The notes beneath the pieces are model-generated. The model ran no database searches, had not been told where the DNA came from, and was given only the letters and a program-made list of their open reading frames with translations. DNA of 21,686 nt from Campylobacteraceae bacterium (GTDB lineage: Bacteria > Campylobacterota > Campylobacteria > Campylobacterales > Sulfurovaceae): the NCBI GenBank assembly GCA_027026055.1, contig JALVPA010000003.1, positions 1-21,686 of the forward strand. The letters run 5' to 3'. A program made the translations under genes and the position numbers. Positions 7,842 to 14,982 of the stretch are shown here, in pieces; within the stretch, counting starts at the first letter, position 1; the number at the start of each line of letters is the position of its first letter.

Positions 7842-7847
7842 TATAAT
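7842..7847 (+). promoter_or_regulatory. -10 box for the cytochrome gene
   Basis: TATAAT lies in a very AT-rich, T-periodic stretch (7800-7860) typical of Campylobacterota promoters. It is 31 bp before the cytochrome start, giving a short leader that contains AAGGAGG at 7865-7871. Confidence 0.6.
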
Positions 7848-7878
7848 TTAATTATCTTAATAAAAAGGAGGCGAAGTG

Positions 7879-8271
7879 ATGAAAAAAATTGTACTTTTTT
7901 CATTGTTGACGGTGGCTGTGCTTCAAGCGGAAGAGGCGAGCGATCTTCGCGTGCAAACGATGCAAAACCTCGAAAAAGGGATGGAGACGATTTTAAAAGG
8001 GCTGATGTATAACAACAAAAGCATCATACTAAAAGGTGTCAATACGATCGACAAAAATACGAAAAATATCGCACTTTTCGATATTAAAGACGAAGAAGGG
8101 GTGAATTTCAAGCCAAAAAAATACTCCGAAGCGGAAGCGAAAGCGTTGACGAGACTTGCCGAAAATGTGTTGACCTCTTTTAGTAAAGGCGAGAAAAGAA
8201 GAAGTCTCGATTATTTCAAAAAACTTCAAAATCAATGCATCAATTGTCACGCTTTGATACGCGGTTGGTAA
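7879..8271 (+). CDS. Small exported monohaem cytochrome, class II-like layout
   Basis: This 130-residue protein has a Sec signal peptide (MKKIVLFSLLTVAVLQA, cleavage before EE) and one haem-binding motif CINCH at residues 120-124, very near the C-terminus. The rest is predicted to be helical and charged. A C-terminal CxxCH on a four-helix bundle is the arrangement of class II cytochromes (cytochrome c' and c-556), so a periplasmic electron carrier or gas-binding protein is likely, but the match is by layout, not by a clear family signature. The ATG at 7879 is placed seven bases after AAGGAGG; GTG at 7876 is in frame but too close. It has its own promoter and sits upstream of a two-component pair, which may regulate it. 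Confidence 0.8.
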   Translation: MKKIVLFSLLTVAVLQAEEASDLRVQTMQNLEKGMETILKGLMYNNKSIILKGVNTIDKNTKNIALFDIKDEEGVNFKPKKYSEAEAKALTRLAENVLTSFSKGEKRRSLDYFKKLQNQCINCHALIRGW

Positions 8272-8295
8272 CACCGGTCGCGTTGTCGTGACAAT
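8243..8295. repeat. 9-bp inverted repeat spanning the cytochrome stop codon
   Basis: ATTGTCACG (8243-8251, within the CINCH codons) and CGTGACAAT (8287-8295) are perfect inverse copies around the stop codon, and CGCG/CGCG can pair inside. No T run follows. It may fold at the mRNA 3' end, but arms of this length arise by chance a few times in a window this size. Confidence 0.25.
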
Positions 8296-8384
8296 CTGCA
8301 TATTGTACGCCGTTGCATTCTCTCTTCCCCTGAAAACGGGCTTTTTCTATAGATACCTATTCGATAAAAAAAGTAATAATTCCG

Positions 8385-8390
8385 TATACT
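8385..8390 (+). promoter_or_regulatory. -10 box placing the transcription start at the regulator's ATG
   Basis: TATACT ends six bases before the ATG of the response regulator at 8397, so transcription would start at or next to the first codon. There is no ribosome-binding sequence in front of that ATG, which agrees with a leaderless mRNA. No -35 consensus is visible. Confidence 0.45.
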
Positions 8391-8396
8391 TGACGT

Positions 8397-9029
8397 ATGG
8401 ATATATTACTATTGGAAGACGACAGGGTTTTGTGTGCCAGCTTGAAAGAGTATTTGGAAAGCGAAGGCTACCGAGTCGATGCGGTCTATCGCGGGACGGA
8501 TGTTTTCGAACGGACGTTTGTCAAACAATACGACCTGTATATTCTGGATGTCAATGTACCCGGAGAAAACGGTTTTGACGTATTGAAGGCCTTGAAAGAA
8601 GCGGGCGACGAAACGCCTGCGATCTATATTACCGCATTGACCGATATTGCTTCGATTCATCAAGGTTTTCGTATCGGAGCGGAAGATTATCTCAAAAAAC
8701 CCTTCGATCCCGAAGAGTTGGTGATACGTATCAAAAGCAAATATGAAAAAAAGCTTTCCACTGTGGAGATACAAGGTTTGAAGTACGACCCCGTACGAAA
8801 AACGATCGAAAAAGAAGGAAAAATCATTCCGTTGGGGGAGGTACAAACGGCACTTTTTCATAGGCTTGTTACGCAGAAGAACCGTATCGTGGAAAGTTAC
8901 GAATTGATGGAACTTCTGGAACAGCCGAACCCCAATGCGTTGAGGGTCAATATCGCAAAGATAAAAAGTAAACTCGGGATCGAAATTACCAATGTCAGAG
9001 GACGGGGGTATATGATTGAAGAGTTATGA
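8397..9029 (+). CDS. OmpR-family two-component response regulator
   Basis: This is a 210-residue transcription factor controlled by phosphorylation. The receiver domain (1-115) has the acidic pair Asp8/Asp9, the phosphorylated Asp51 (LYILDVNVPGENG), Thr79 and the conserved Lys101 in KKPF. The C-terminal winged-helix domain (about 120-210) ends in the typical VRGRGYMIEEL. The upstream region has no Shine-Dalgarno sequence but a TATACT at 8385-8390, suggesting leaderless translation. The histidine kinase gene overlaps its 3' end by 14 bp, so the two form a cognate pair. The upstream cytochrome is in the same orientation and is a plausible target. The stimulus is unknown. Confidence 0.92.
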   Translation: MDILLLEDDRVLCASLKEYLESEGYRVDAVYRGTDVFERTFVKQYDLYILDVNVPGENGFDVLKALKEAGDETPAIYITALTDIASIHQGFRIGAEDYLKKPFDPEELVIRIKSKYEKKLSTVEIQGLKYDPVRKTIEKEGKIIPLGEVQTALFHRLVTQKNRIVESYELMELLEQPNPNALRVNIAKIKSKLGIEITNVRGRGYMIEEL

Positions 9030-10062
9030 ATTAGAGTCTTTTCTTAAAAGTTTTCTGCTCTTCTTGGTTTTGTTGGAGGTATTGCTCGCGATCAATTTCT
9101 GGCACGAATATGAAGTGGGAAAACAAGAGACCAAAGAGAAGATTCGGTTTGAAATGAAGCTGTGCGCTTATACCGTACAGTGCGAAGGGATGCAAACGGA
9201 TTTTGTCGAACGCAGCAAAGAAAAAGAAGAAAACACCCTTTACGAAAAAGGCGACTTTTATAGTTATTTTCACGTTCCTACGGTTGAAAAGTATCTGATG
9301 AAAGTTGTCTATCCGAAAGAGAAATATCTTCGTAAAGTAACAGCAATGCAAGAAAAGCTTCTTCGGAAATTTTTACTCTATTCGCTATTTGCCGTGTTGG
9401 TCTCTTTTCTTTTCGCCGTGTATGCGTTGATGCCACTGCGTCGCGCTTTACGCTTGAATGAGGAGTTCGTCAAGGACATTTTGCACGACTTCAATACCCC
9501 GCTAAGTTCGATGAAAATTAATTTGAAACTTTTACAAAAAGAGACGGGACATAGTATAAAAATCGAGAGGATTGAGAACAATATCGAAACGATGCTATCT
9601 CTACAAAAAAACCTTAGAGCTTTTTTAAAAGGTATCAGAACCCAAGCGGAAGTCTTCGATATCGAAGAGGTGTTAAACGAACGTATCTCTTATTTTCGTA
9701 CGCTTTACCCGGATATACGCTATATCTCCGAGGTGCAATCGTTTCGTGTCGAAACCAACCGCGATGCCTTTAGTAGGGTGGTGGACAACATTTTGAGCAA
9801 TGCGGGAAAATATAACGATCCCGGAGGGAATGTTGTCATTTGCATGACAAATAATGTTTTGAAAATCAAAGATACGGGAAAAGGCATTGCTCATCCCGAA
9901 AAAGTCTTTTCTCGTTATTACAAGGAGCAAGAACGCGGTATCGGGATAGGATTGCACATTGTCAAAAAACTGTGCGACGAGATGTCCGTTCCCGTTCGTA
10001 TCGAAAGCAAAGAAAGGAAAGGGACAGAAGTCTCTCTCGAGCTATCCGCGATTGCGGTTTGA
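9016..10062 (+). CDS. Membrane sensor histidine kinase
   Basis: The 348-residue kinase has two membrane spans (about 10-27 and 118-138) that enclose a small periplasmic sensor region of about 90 residues, then a HisKA dimerisation domain with the phosphorylated His157 in LHDFNTPLSS, and an ATP-binding domain with N box DNILSNAGKY (Asn262), G1 box DTGKGI (Asp286) and G2 box GIGIGLHI (308-315). No HAMP or PAS domain is evident. The start is TTG at 9016, inside the regulator gene and preceded by a G-rich ribosome-site-like stretch; the ATG at 9026 is in another frame and stops at once. The periplasmic part is Lys/Glu rich and has two cysteines (CAYTVQC), a possible redox switch, which fits a neighbour that encodes a cytochrome. 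It ends directly against the convergent lipoprotein gene. Confidence 0.9.
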   Translation: MKSYELESFLKSFLLFLVLLEVLLAINFWHEYEVGKQETKEKIRFEMKLCAYTVQCEGMQTDFVERSKEKEENTLYEKGDFYSYFHVPTVEKYLMKVVYPKEKYLRKVTAMQEKLLRKFLLYSLFAVLVSFLFAVYALMPLRRALRLNEEFVKDILHDFNTPLSSMKINLKLLQKETGHSIKIERIENNIETMLSLQKNLRAFLKGIRTQAEVFDIEEVLNERISYFRTLYPDIRYISEVQSFRVETNRDAFSRVVDNILSNAGKYNDPGGNVVICMTNNVLKIKDTGKGIAHPEKVFSRYYKEQERGIGIGLHIVKKLCDEMSVPVRIESKERKGTEVSLELSAIAV

Positions 10063-10989
10063 TTAGCGTGTTTGTTGAAGATACTTGATACGCTCCATAA
10101 TGCGACGTTTGAATATGGGGTCGTTATTGTGCTTATAGATTTCGATGAGGGTTTCCAAAGAAGCGGTTCCGAGTAGTTTTTCGCGATAGAGTCTCTGACG
10201 GTGTTGTCGAAGTTTTCGATATTCGGGCGTCTCGTCAAGGTGACGTTTTTCGAGTGTATCGAGATAAGCGTCTATTTCTTCGAGCGAAGCGTCATGAAGA
10301 TATCGGTTGTATGTTTCGCGTGTCGTAGAGGCGGTGTCCGCCGGAAGAGGGTGTGTGCCGTAGCGGAGTCTTTGCAGGATACGCCGAAGGGCGTCCGAGT
10401 GCCGCGTATCGGGCGTTTCGTTCATGCGTTCGAGTAGATAAGGAACCACGGCGTCTTGTGGCGGTATCTCTTCGACCTCATACACTTTGCTCGTATCGTA
10501 GGTATCGATTGCTTCTTTGTAAAGTGCTGTCAATTTACGCATATCGATCGTTTCGATCATATAGGTTTTTACCCCTTTGTAGCGCATCGGTTTTACGGAG
10601 ACGCGATAGCTGTATTTTTCGGGTCGATCGACGATACGATAACCATAGGAAGCCAGCAGTCGCCGTAGCTTTCCATAACTTCGTATCGCTTTCGTTGCGA
10701 CGATTTTCGGTGCCGTATCCGGTTTGCTGAGCGTATATACGATATATCGATTGTCTTTACGCAATAGTATGGCAAGTGTATGTTGACGAGTATGATAGAG
10801 GAAAAGATATTTACGTTTATGGACGATGGGTTCGAGATCGGTTCGTACGAAATAAGCACGGTAGTGTTTCGTATAGGTGTCGTACCTGACGACATATGTA
10901 CGGTTCAGTTCTTTATAGACGAAGAGTTTTTCAAGAGAACAGGCTTGGACTAAAAAAAGTAATATCAACACACCGATCACTTTTTTCAA
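10063..10989 (-). CDS. Predicted lipoprotein of unknown function
   Basis: The 308-residue product starts (M)KKVIGVLILLFLVQAC, a compact lipoprotein signal with Cys17 as the lipidation site. The mature protein is Tyr/Arg rich: the first half looks beta-rich and the second half (from about residue 170) is helical, rich in Arg, Leu and Glu. I recognise no domain. TTG at 10989 is chosen as the start because GGAG lies about eight bases upstream and a TATACT -10 box sits at 11036-11041. The longer frame from ATG 11031 would begin at or before the transcription start and add 14 residues ahead of the signal. The stop abuts the histidine kinase stop on the other strand with no space for a terminator. 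Confidence 0.78.
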   Translation of the reverse strand: MKKVIGVLILLFLVQACSLEKLFVYKELNRTYVVRYDTYTKHYRAYFVRTDLEPIVHKRKYLFLYHTRQHTLAILLRKDNRYIVYTLSKPDTAPKIVATKAIRSYGKLRRLLASYGYRIVDRPEKYSYRVSVKPMRYKGVKTYMIETIDMRKLTALYKEAIDTYDTSKVYEVEEIPPQDAVVPYLLERMNETPDTRHSDALRRILQRLRYGTHPLPADTASTTRETYNRYLHDASLEEIDAYLDTLEKRHLDETPEYRKLRQHRQRLYREKLLGTASLETLIEIYKHNNDPIFKRRIMERIKYLQQTR

Positions 10990-11035
10990 AAGGGGCACTC
11001 CTATCGACTCAAACATAAGTGGAAGAAACATTTAT

Positions 11036-11041
11036 AGTATA
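11036..11041 (-). promoter_or_regulatory. -10 box for the 10063-10989 lipoprotein gene
   Basis: The minus strand reads GTTATACTATAAATG here. TATACT would start transcription near 11029, about 40 nt before the TTG start at 10989. This supports the shorter protein. Confidence 0.5.
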
Positions 11042-11110
11042 ACGCAATAGGATTAATAAGATAAGCGATGCGGAAGCCGTACCGACGAAATTGTGTCGTA
11101 AGCGATTTTG

Positions 11111-11308
11111 TTATCGGGATTTTATACTGAGATTTTCATCGAAAGTCTCAAGAGGTACGGGGGTTTCGAAACATAAAACATCATGATGATAGGTTAGCAT
11201 AATTTGCGTCACCGTAAAGTTTCCGTCGTACGAAGTATCGGCTACGGCATAAGGAATGAAAAGTGTGTACATTGCAAAGAGAAAAGAGAGATGACAGTTG
11301 TTGAACAT
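11111..11308 (-). CDS. Small predicted exported protein, unknown
   Basis: A 65-residue frame has a hydrophobic N-terminus (LSFLFAMYTLFIPYAVA) with a good signal-peptidase site at AVA/DTS, leaving a 41-residue acidic mature peptide with one cysteine. The start is backed by AAAAGGAA five bases before the ATG. The n-region lacks Lys or Arg, which weakens the signal peptide call. It lies 101 bp downstream of another small exported protein on the same strand, with a strong hairpin in between. No family is recognised, and a chance frame cannot be ruled out. Confidence 0.45.
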   Translation of the reverse strand: MFNNCHLSFLFAMYTLFIPYAVADTSYDGNFTVTQIMLTYHHDVLCFETPVPLETFDENLSIKSR

Positions 11309-11344
11309 TGCATTTCCTTTTGATGTTTAAGATTGTCGGTATCC

Positions 11345-11363
11345 CGGTATTCCGGGAATACCG
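11345..11363. repeat. Perfect 9-bp inverted repeat between two small exported-protein genes
   Basis: CGGTATTCC and GGAATACCG are exact inverse copies around one central G, and a partial copy (CGGTATCC) lies just to the left. In minus-strand RNA it would form an 8-bp stem with loop CCG. No T run follows, so it is not a classical terminator; an attenuator, processing site or protein-binding site is possible. Confidence 0.5.
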
Positions 11364-11409
11364 CTGCACATAAGTGTGAGGAGCCAATGACACGAAAACG
11401 ATGAAGGAG

Positions 11410-11628
11410 TTATTTGGCGTCTTGAGAAGGAGTCTCGTCGGAATCGCCTTTTTCGGTTTGATTTTTGTCTTCTTGGGATGCCGCTTTGTCATCGGGTTGA
11501 GGTGATTGAGGTGCGACATTCTCTTGAAGAACTTGTAGGTCGTGTGTTGTAGCTTCTTCGCCGCTGTTCGCTTGCACGTAAAGAGTAGTCAATGCAAACG
11601 CGACGGCAATGAGCAATGCTTTGTCCAT
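11410..11628 (-). CDS. Small exported acidic, low-complexity protein
   Basis: The 72-residue product has a clear Sec signal peptide (MDKALLIAVAFALTTLYVQA, cleavage before NSGE) followed by about 52 residues rich in Glu, Asp, Gln, Lys and Ser, with no hydrophobic core, so the mature part is probably disordered. The ATG at 11628 is preceded by AAAGGA with six bases of spacing, and a longer in-frame start upstream is not needed. A TATACT -10 box lies at 11686-11691. It follows nagE on the same strand, 85 bp after its stop. No family is recognised. The gene looks real; its role is unknown. Confidence 0.62.
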   Translation of the reverse strand: MDKALLIAVAFALTTLYVQANSGEEATTHDLQVLQENVAPQSPQPDDKAASQEDKNQTEKGDSDETPSQDAK

Positions 11629-11650
11629 GGTCGATCCTTTGGGTGGTTTT

Positions 11651-11691
11651 GTTCGAACTTCGATAACGAATATTCGAACAATCGAAGTATA
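11651..11691 (-). promoter_or_regulatory. Promoter with overlapping dyads before the small exported protein
   Basis: On the minus strand TATACT (11686-11691) is followed by ACTTCGAT...ATCGAAGT arms (11681-11688 and 11657-11664), a central CGAATATTCG palindrome (11667-11676) and a GTTCGAA/TTCGAAC pair (11651-11657, 11673-11679). Dyads over the -10 and start region are typical of a repressor operator, but they could also form the 3' hairpin of the nagE transcript. Confidence 0.4.
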
Positions 11692-11713
11692 GGACAAGTG
11701 TATTACTTCACCA

Positions 11714-13099
11714 TTACCGCGATAACGTATGCTTTATGCTATCGGCAATTTTTTCGGCTTTGGGACCGAGGACAACTTGTACGCTGTGTTTATCGGGACG
11801 AACAACCCCTTTTGCCCCCAGTGCCGTAAGCGCCGCTTCGTCTACGGCATCGCTGTCGGTCACTTGCATGCGCAAACGGGTGATGCACGCATCGGTATCG
11901 ACAATGTTTTCCGCTCCGCCCAGCGCCGCGATAAAAGCGTCCGTTTCGTTACGGTCGTGCTGTTCGTTTTTCTCTTCTTTTGTCAATTCGTTTTCCATAA
12001 TATGTAAACCGAGCTTACCGATGAGCCAATAACTCGCTATAAAATAGATCGCTCCGACAACAACCCCCAAGCCCAATAGCCAAAGCGGTTTGGTTGCCAA
12101 AGGATAGTTGATGAGATAATCGATCGCACCCGCAGAAAAGCCGAACCCCGCATGAATCTCGAGCGCTTGCGCGGTCGCAAGCGATATCCCCGTCAGTAGT
12201 GCATGCATCAGATAGAGTGGGGGTGCGGCAAACATAAACAAAAATTCCATCGGCTCTGTTATGCCTGTTAGAAAAGAGGTGAAAGCGACACCGAACAAAA
12301 TTGCCGCCGCCTTTTTGCGCAGCGCTTTTTTTGTACGCAGATAGATCGCCGCCGCCATGGCGGGTAATCCGAACATCATCACCGGATAAAACCCCGCCAT
12401 ATAAATACCCGCGCTTTTGTCTCCAGCAAAAAAACGCGTCAAATCGCCGTTGGCAACGGTGTCGACCCCCTCTTTGAGATAGTGATATTCTCCGAGTTGA
12501 AACCAAAAGACGGAATTGAGGATATGGTGCAGTCCGAGCGGAATCAACGCACGGTTCATCACGCCGTAGAGAAACGTACCGAGCTCTCCGAGCGAAATGA
12601 TCGCATTGGAAAAGCCGTCGATAAGCGCTTGGGCATAGGGCCAGAAGTATCCCGCTGCAATCCCGAAAAGCAACGCTATCGCTACCGTGACGATAGCGAC
12701 AAAACGTTTGCCGGAAAAAAATCCGAGATAATCGGGTAAGGCGACATCGCGAAAACGATTGTATGCGATGCCCGCTGCAATCCCCATAATAATGCCGACG
12801 AAGACGCCGGTGTTGACACTACTGTCAATCGTCGTGTAAACCGATTTTGCCGTGACTACGCCGATAGCGCCGCTAAGCGCCGCGGTACCGTCGTGATCTT
12901 TGGCCAAACCGTAAGCAATACCGACTCCGAACAGCAAGTCGAGATTGGCAAAGATACTCTCACCCGCCGACTTCATAATATGAGCCGCCTCTCCCGTGAA
13001 AATATCTCCGAAACCGAAACGTAAGAGCAGTGCGGCAACGGGAAGTACTGCAATAGGTGTCATGAGGGCTTTGCCGATACGTTGTAAAAAGTTAAACAT
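11714..13099 (-). CDS. nagE: PTS GlcNAc/glucose-family permease, IIBC
   Basis: This inner-membrane permease imports a sugar and phosphorylates it on the way. The 461 residues comprise a IIC domain (about 1-365, ten or so membrane helices) with PLGLHHILN at 187-195 and the sugar-binding GITEP at 279-283 (Glu282), then a IIB domain with the phosphorylated Cys405 in DTDACITRLRM. Sequence style matches the N-acetylglucosamine branch (NagE) more than the glucose branch, and nagA in the window supports that substrate. The IIA domain that is fused in E. coli NagE is absent; the separate Crr at 7182 would serve. The ATG at 13099 follows AAGGAG and overlaps the ptsHI stop by 8 bp. A longer frame from 13126 would start within ptsHI and is not needed. 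Confidence 0.92.
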   Translation of the reverse strand: MFNFLQRIGKALMTPIAVLPVAALLLRFGFGDIFTGEAAHIMKSAGESIFANLDLLFGVGIAYGLAKDHDGTAALSGAIGVVTAKSVYTTIDSSVNTGVFVGIIMGIAAGIAYNRFRDVALPDYLGFFSGKRFVAIVTVAIALLFGIAAGYFWPYAQALIDGFSNAIISLGELGTFLYGVMNRALIPLGLHHILNSVFWFQLGEYHYLKEGVDTVANGDLTRFFAGDKSAGIYMAGFYPVMMFGLPAMAAAIYLRTKKALRKKAAAILFGVAFTSFLTGITEPMEFLFMFAAPPLYLMHALLTGISLATAQALEIHAGFGFSAGAIDYLINYPLATKPLWLLGLGVVVGAIYFIASYWLIGKLGLHIMENELTKEEKNEQHDRNETDAFIAALGGAENIVDTDACITRLRMQVTDSDAVDEAALTALGAKGVVRPDKHSVQVVLGPKAEKIADSIKHTLSR

Positions 13100-14939
13100 G
13101 ACGAATTTTCTCCTTAAGAGCGGCAACGGCGGCGGGAGGAACGCTAAAGATTTCGATGCCCAGCTCCGTCAACGCTTGTGTCATTTCGAGATCGGCGGCA
13201 AGTTCGCCGCAGAGACTGACCGGTTTGGCGGTTTGCGATACGAAGTACGCCAAAGCGTGCAGCAGTGCCGGTGCGTGTGGATCGTACGAAAGCGTGGGAT
13301 GGGTGCGATCGACGGCAAAAAGGTATTGCGCCAAATCGTTTGTACCGATCGAATAAAAGTCGACTACCGCATCGAAACGTGCGACATCGAAAAGTACCGA
13401 AGGAACCTCCACCATCATTCCGAAACGAATGTTTGAGATATCCGCGCCGTGTTGCTGTGCCGTATCGAGAGCAAACGTTTTGGCTTCCTCGAAGCGTTCC
13501 GGAGTATCGACCATCGGAAACATGATGCGTATCGCTTTGTTTTCCGCGGCGCGATAGATCGCCGAAAGCTGCGTTTCAAACACTTCGGGGATGTGACGGA
13601 GCAAGCGGATACCGCGTATGCCGAGAAAGGGATTGGATTCGTTGGGAAACGAAATGCCCGGAATCGGCTTGTCTCCGCCGATATCGAAGGTGCGTACCGT
13701 AATCTCCGAAAAGTAAGAGAAGATTTTTTTGTAGTACGCAACTTGGGTTTCCATATCGGGGATCCCCCTTTCGCATAAAAACTCCGTACGCAACAAACCG
13801 ATTCCTTCCGCACCCGCCTCTTTGGCGGCTTCGGCGGAGGCGATATCGTTGACGTTCGCATACACGCGAATGCGCCGTCCGTTCGACGTGACGGCCGCTT
13901 CGAAGCGGTTGTTCTCGGCAACTTTTGCCGTATCCGTTTGCGCTTGGAGCGCTTTTTGTGCCTCTTGCAGCACTCTTTCGGTCGGTTCGAGGTGGAGTCT
14001 TTCTCCCGTCGTGTCCAGTACGACGACGGTTTCGGTCGTATCTGGAAGCATATCGACTTTAAGTGCGGGAATCGACGCGGCGCGCAACAGCATGGCGGCA
14101 TGTCCGTTGATCGGCGTACGCGTCGTCAGTACGCCGACAACTTGGGAAGGAAGAGCGGCTGTCGTCGAAGGCGTAAGCTCGTCGATTGCCAAGATAAACG
14201 GCGTTTGCGGATAATCAACGCTTTCGGTGTTGTAGGCGGCTATTTGAGTCAACCGTTTCAGCAAATCTCGATAGTCGCCGCACTTGGCTTCGTTGGCACT
14301 TCCTTCGAGCTTGCGGCATTGTCTTTCCACCGCTTCGCGAAAACTTTCGTAATCGTGATGTGTTTCGCACAGACTTTCGAGCAGTATACGTTGCGCTTCG
14401 GCGATTTTTGCAAAGGTATCGTGACGGGCGGCGGCACGATCGAGTTCGCTTTTGAGTCGAATGCATGCCTCTGCGAAGTTTCGCATAGGCGTTTCGTTTG
14501 TCGAATCGTTTTCGATGCGGTGAATCGGCGCGACGGCAACGCCCCTTGAAAGAGAGATACCTTTTATTGCATGTGTCGTATCGGCATGCACGCTTTTATC
14601 GGTGGAAAGCGTATCGTCTCGATGCGTTTGTTCGCTCTTTTCTTTCTCCCATAACGAGGCAATAAAAGTTTCGAGATGCGTAAGTGTCACTTGAGCATTT
14701 TTTCCGCTGCAAATCAGGTCGAAATGTTCGTACGGTTCCATCCCGAGCGCAAGCAATGCTTGCGGATCTTTCGCATCGACGCGTTCGCCGCGGTATTCGA
14801 CTTCGACGCGACATTCGCTTTTTTTCGCTTCGGCGGCGAAAGCGGCGGCGGGGCGAAGATGAAAGCCAATATCCGACTCGATATGAATAACGCTTCTGTA
14901 TGTGTTTGTTTTGAAAATCGAAGAAAAAAAGTGTATCAT
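13092..14939 (-). CDS. ptsHI: Fused HPr-enzyme I phosphocarrier protein
   Basis: This cytoplasmic protein takes phosphate from phosphoenolpyruvate (enzyme I) and carries it on HPr to IIA. In 615 residues, HPr occupies about 15-95, with the phosphorylated His27 and Arg29 in GFHLRPAAA. A polar linker is followed by enzyme I from about 124 (IKGISLSRGVAVAP). The phospho-histidine is His280 in NGHAAMLLR. The PEP-binding domain is well conserved: GIGLLRTEFL, TFDIGGDKPIP, NPFLGIRG, IMFPMV, FYSIGTNDLAQYLFAVDR and SLCGELAAD (Cys577). Odd points: Asp58 stands where HPr usually has Ser46, the residues around His280 differ from the usual GGxTSH, and the protein ends about 38 residues after Cys577, shorter than E. 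coli enzyme I. The first 14 residues are extra. It is first in a two-gene operon with nagE. Confidence 0.93.
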   Translation of the reverse strand: MIHFFSSIFKTNTYRSVIHIESDIGFHLRPAAAFAAEAKKSECRVEVEYRGERVDAKDPQALLALGMEPYEHFDLICSGKNAQVTLTHLETFIASLWEKEKSEQTHRDDTLSTDKSVHADTTHAIKGISLSRGVAVAPIHRIENDSTNETPMRNFAEACIRLKSELDRAAARHDTFAKIAEAQRILLESLCETHHDYESFREAVERQCRKLEGSANEAKCGDYRDLLKRLTQIAAYNTESVDYPQTPFILAIDELTPSTTAALPSQVVGVLTTRTPINGHAAMLLRAASIPALKVDMLPDTTETVVVLDTTGERLHLEPTERVLQEAQKALQAQTDTAKVAENNRFEAAVTSNGRRIRVYANVNDIASAEAAKEAGAEGIGLLRTEFLCERGIPDMETQVAYYKKIFSYFSEITVRTFDIGGDKPIPGISFPNESNPFLGIRGIRLLRHIPEVFETQLSAIYRAAENKAIRIMFPMVDTPERFEEAKTFALDTAQQHGADISNIRFGMMVEVPSVLFDVARFDAVVDFYSIGTNDLAQYLFAVDRTHPTLSYDPHAPALLHALAYFVSQTAKPVSLCGELAADLEMTQALTELGIEIFSVPPAAVAALKEKIRHV

Positions 14940-14974
14940 AATATATCATATTTCCGATGATTTTAGTAGTGTAG

Positions 14975-14982
14975 AGTATAAC
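14975..14982. promoter_or_regulatory. Overlapping divergent -10 boxes (ptsHI and receiver gene)
   Basis: AGTATAAC reads as TATACT on the minus strand (14975-14980) and TATAAC on the plus strand (14977-14982). The expected leaders would be about 29 nt for ptsHI and 28 nt for the receiver gene at 15018. RNA polymerase could not occupy both at once, so the two genes may compete. Confidence 0.5.

Noticed and set aside
8326..8350. Possible terminator CCC...GGG followed by CTTTTT after the cytochrome gene
   Set aside because: The stem is only three to four base pairs, too weak to call despite the T run.
11714..13126. Start of nagE at 13126 or a fused IIA domain
   Set aside because: The ATG at 13099 has the ribosome site and gives the usual MFNFLQRIGKAL start; no IIA histidine motif exists within the 461 residues.
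14596..14949. 117-codon minus-strand frame over the ptsHI start
   Set aside because: It is an alternative frame of the HPr domain with an Arg/Ser-rich product; the HPr frame has the active histidine.
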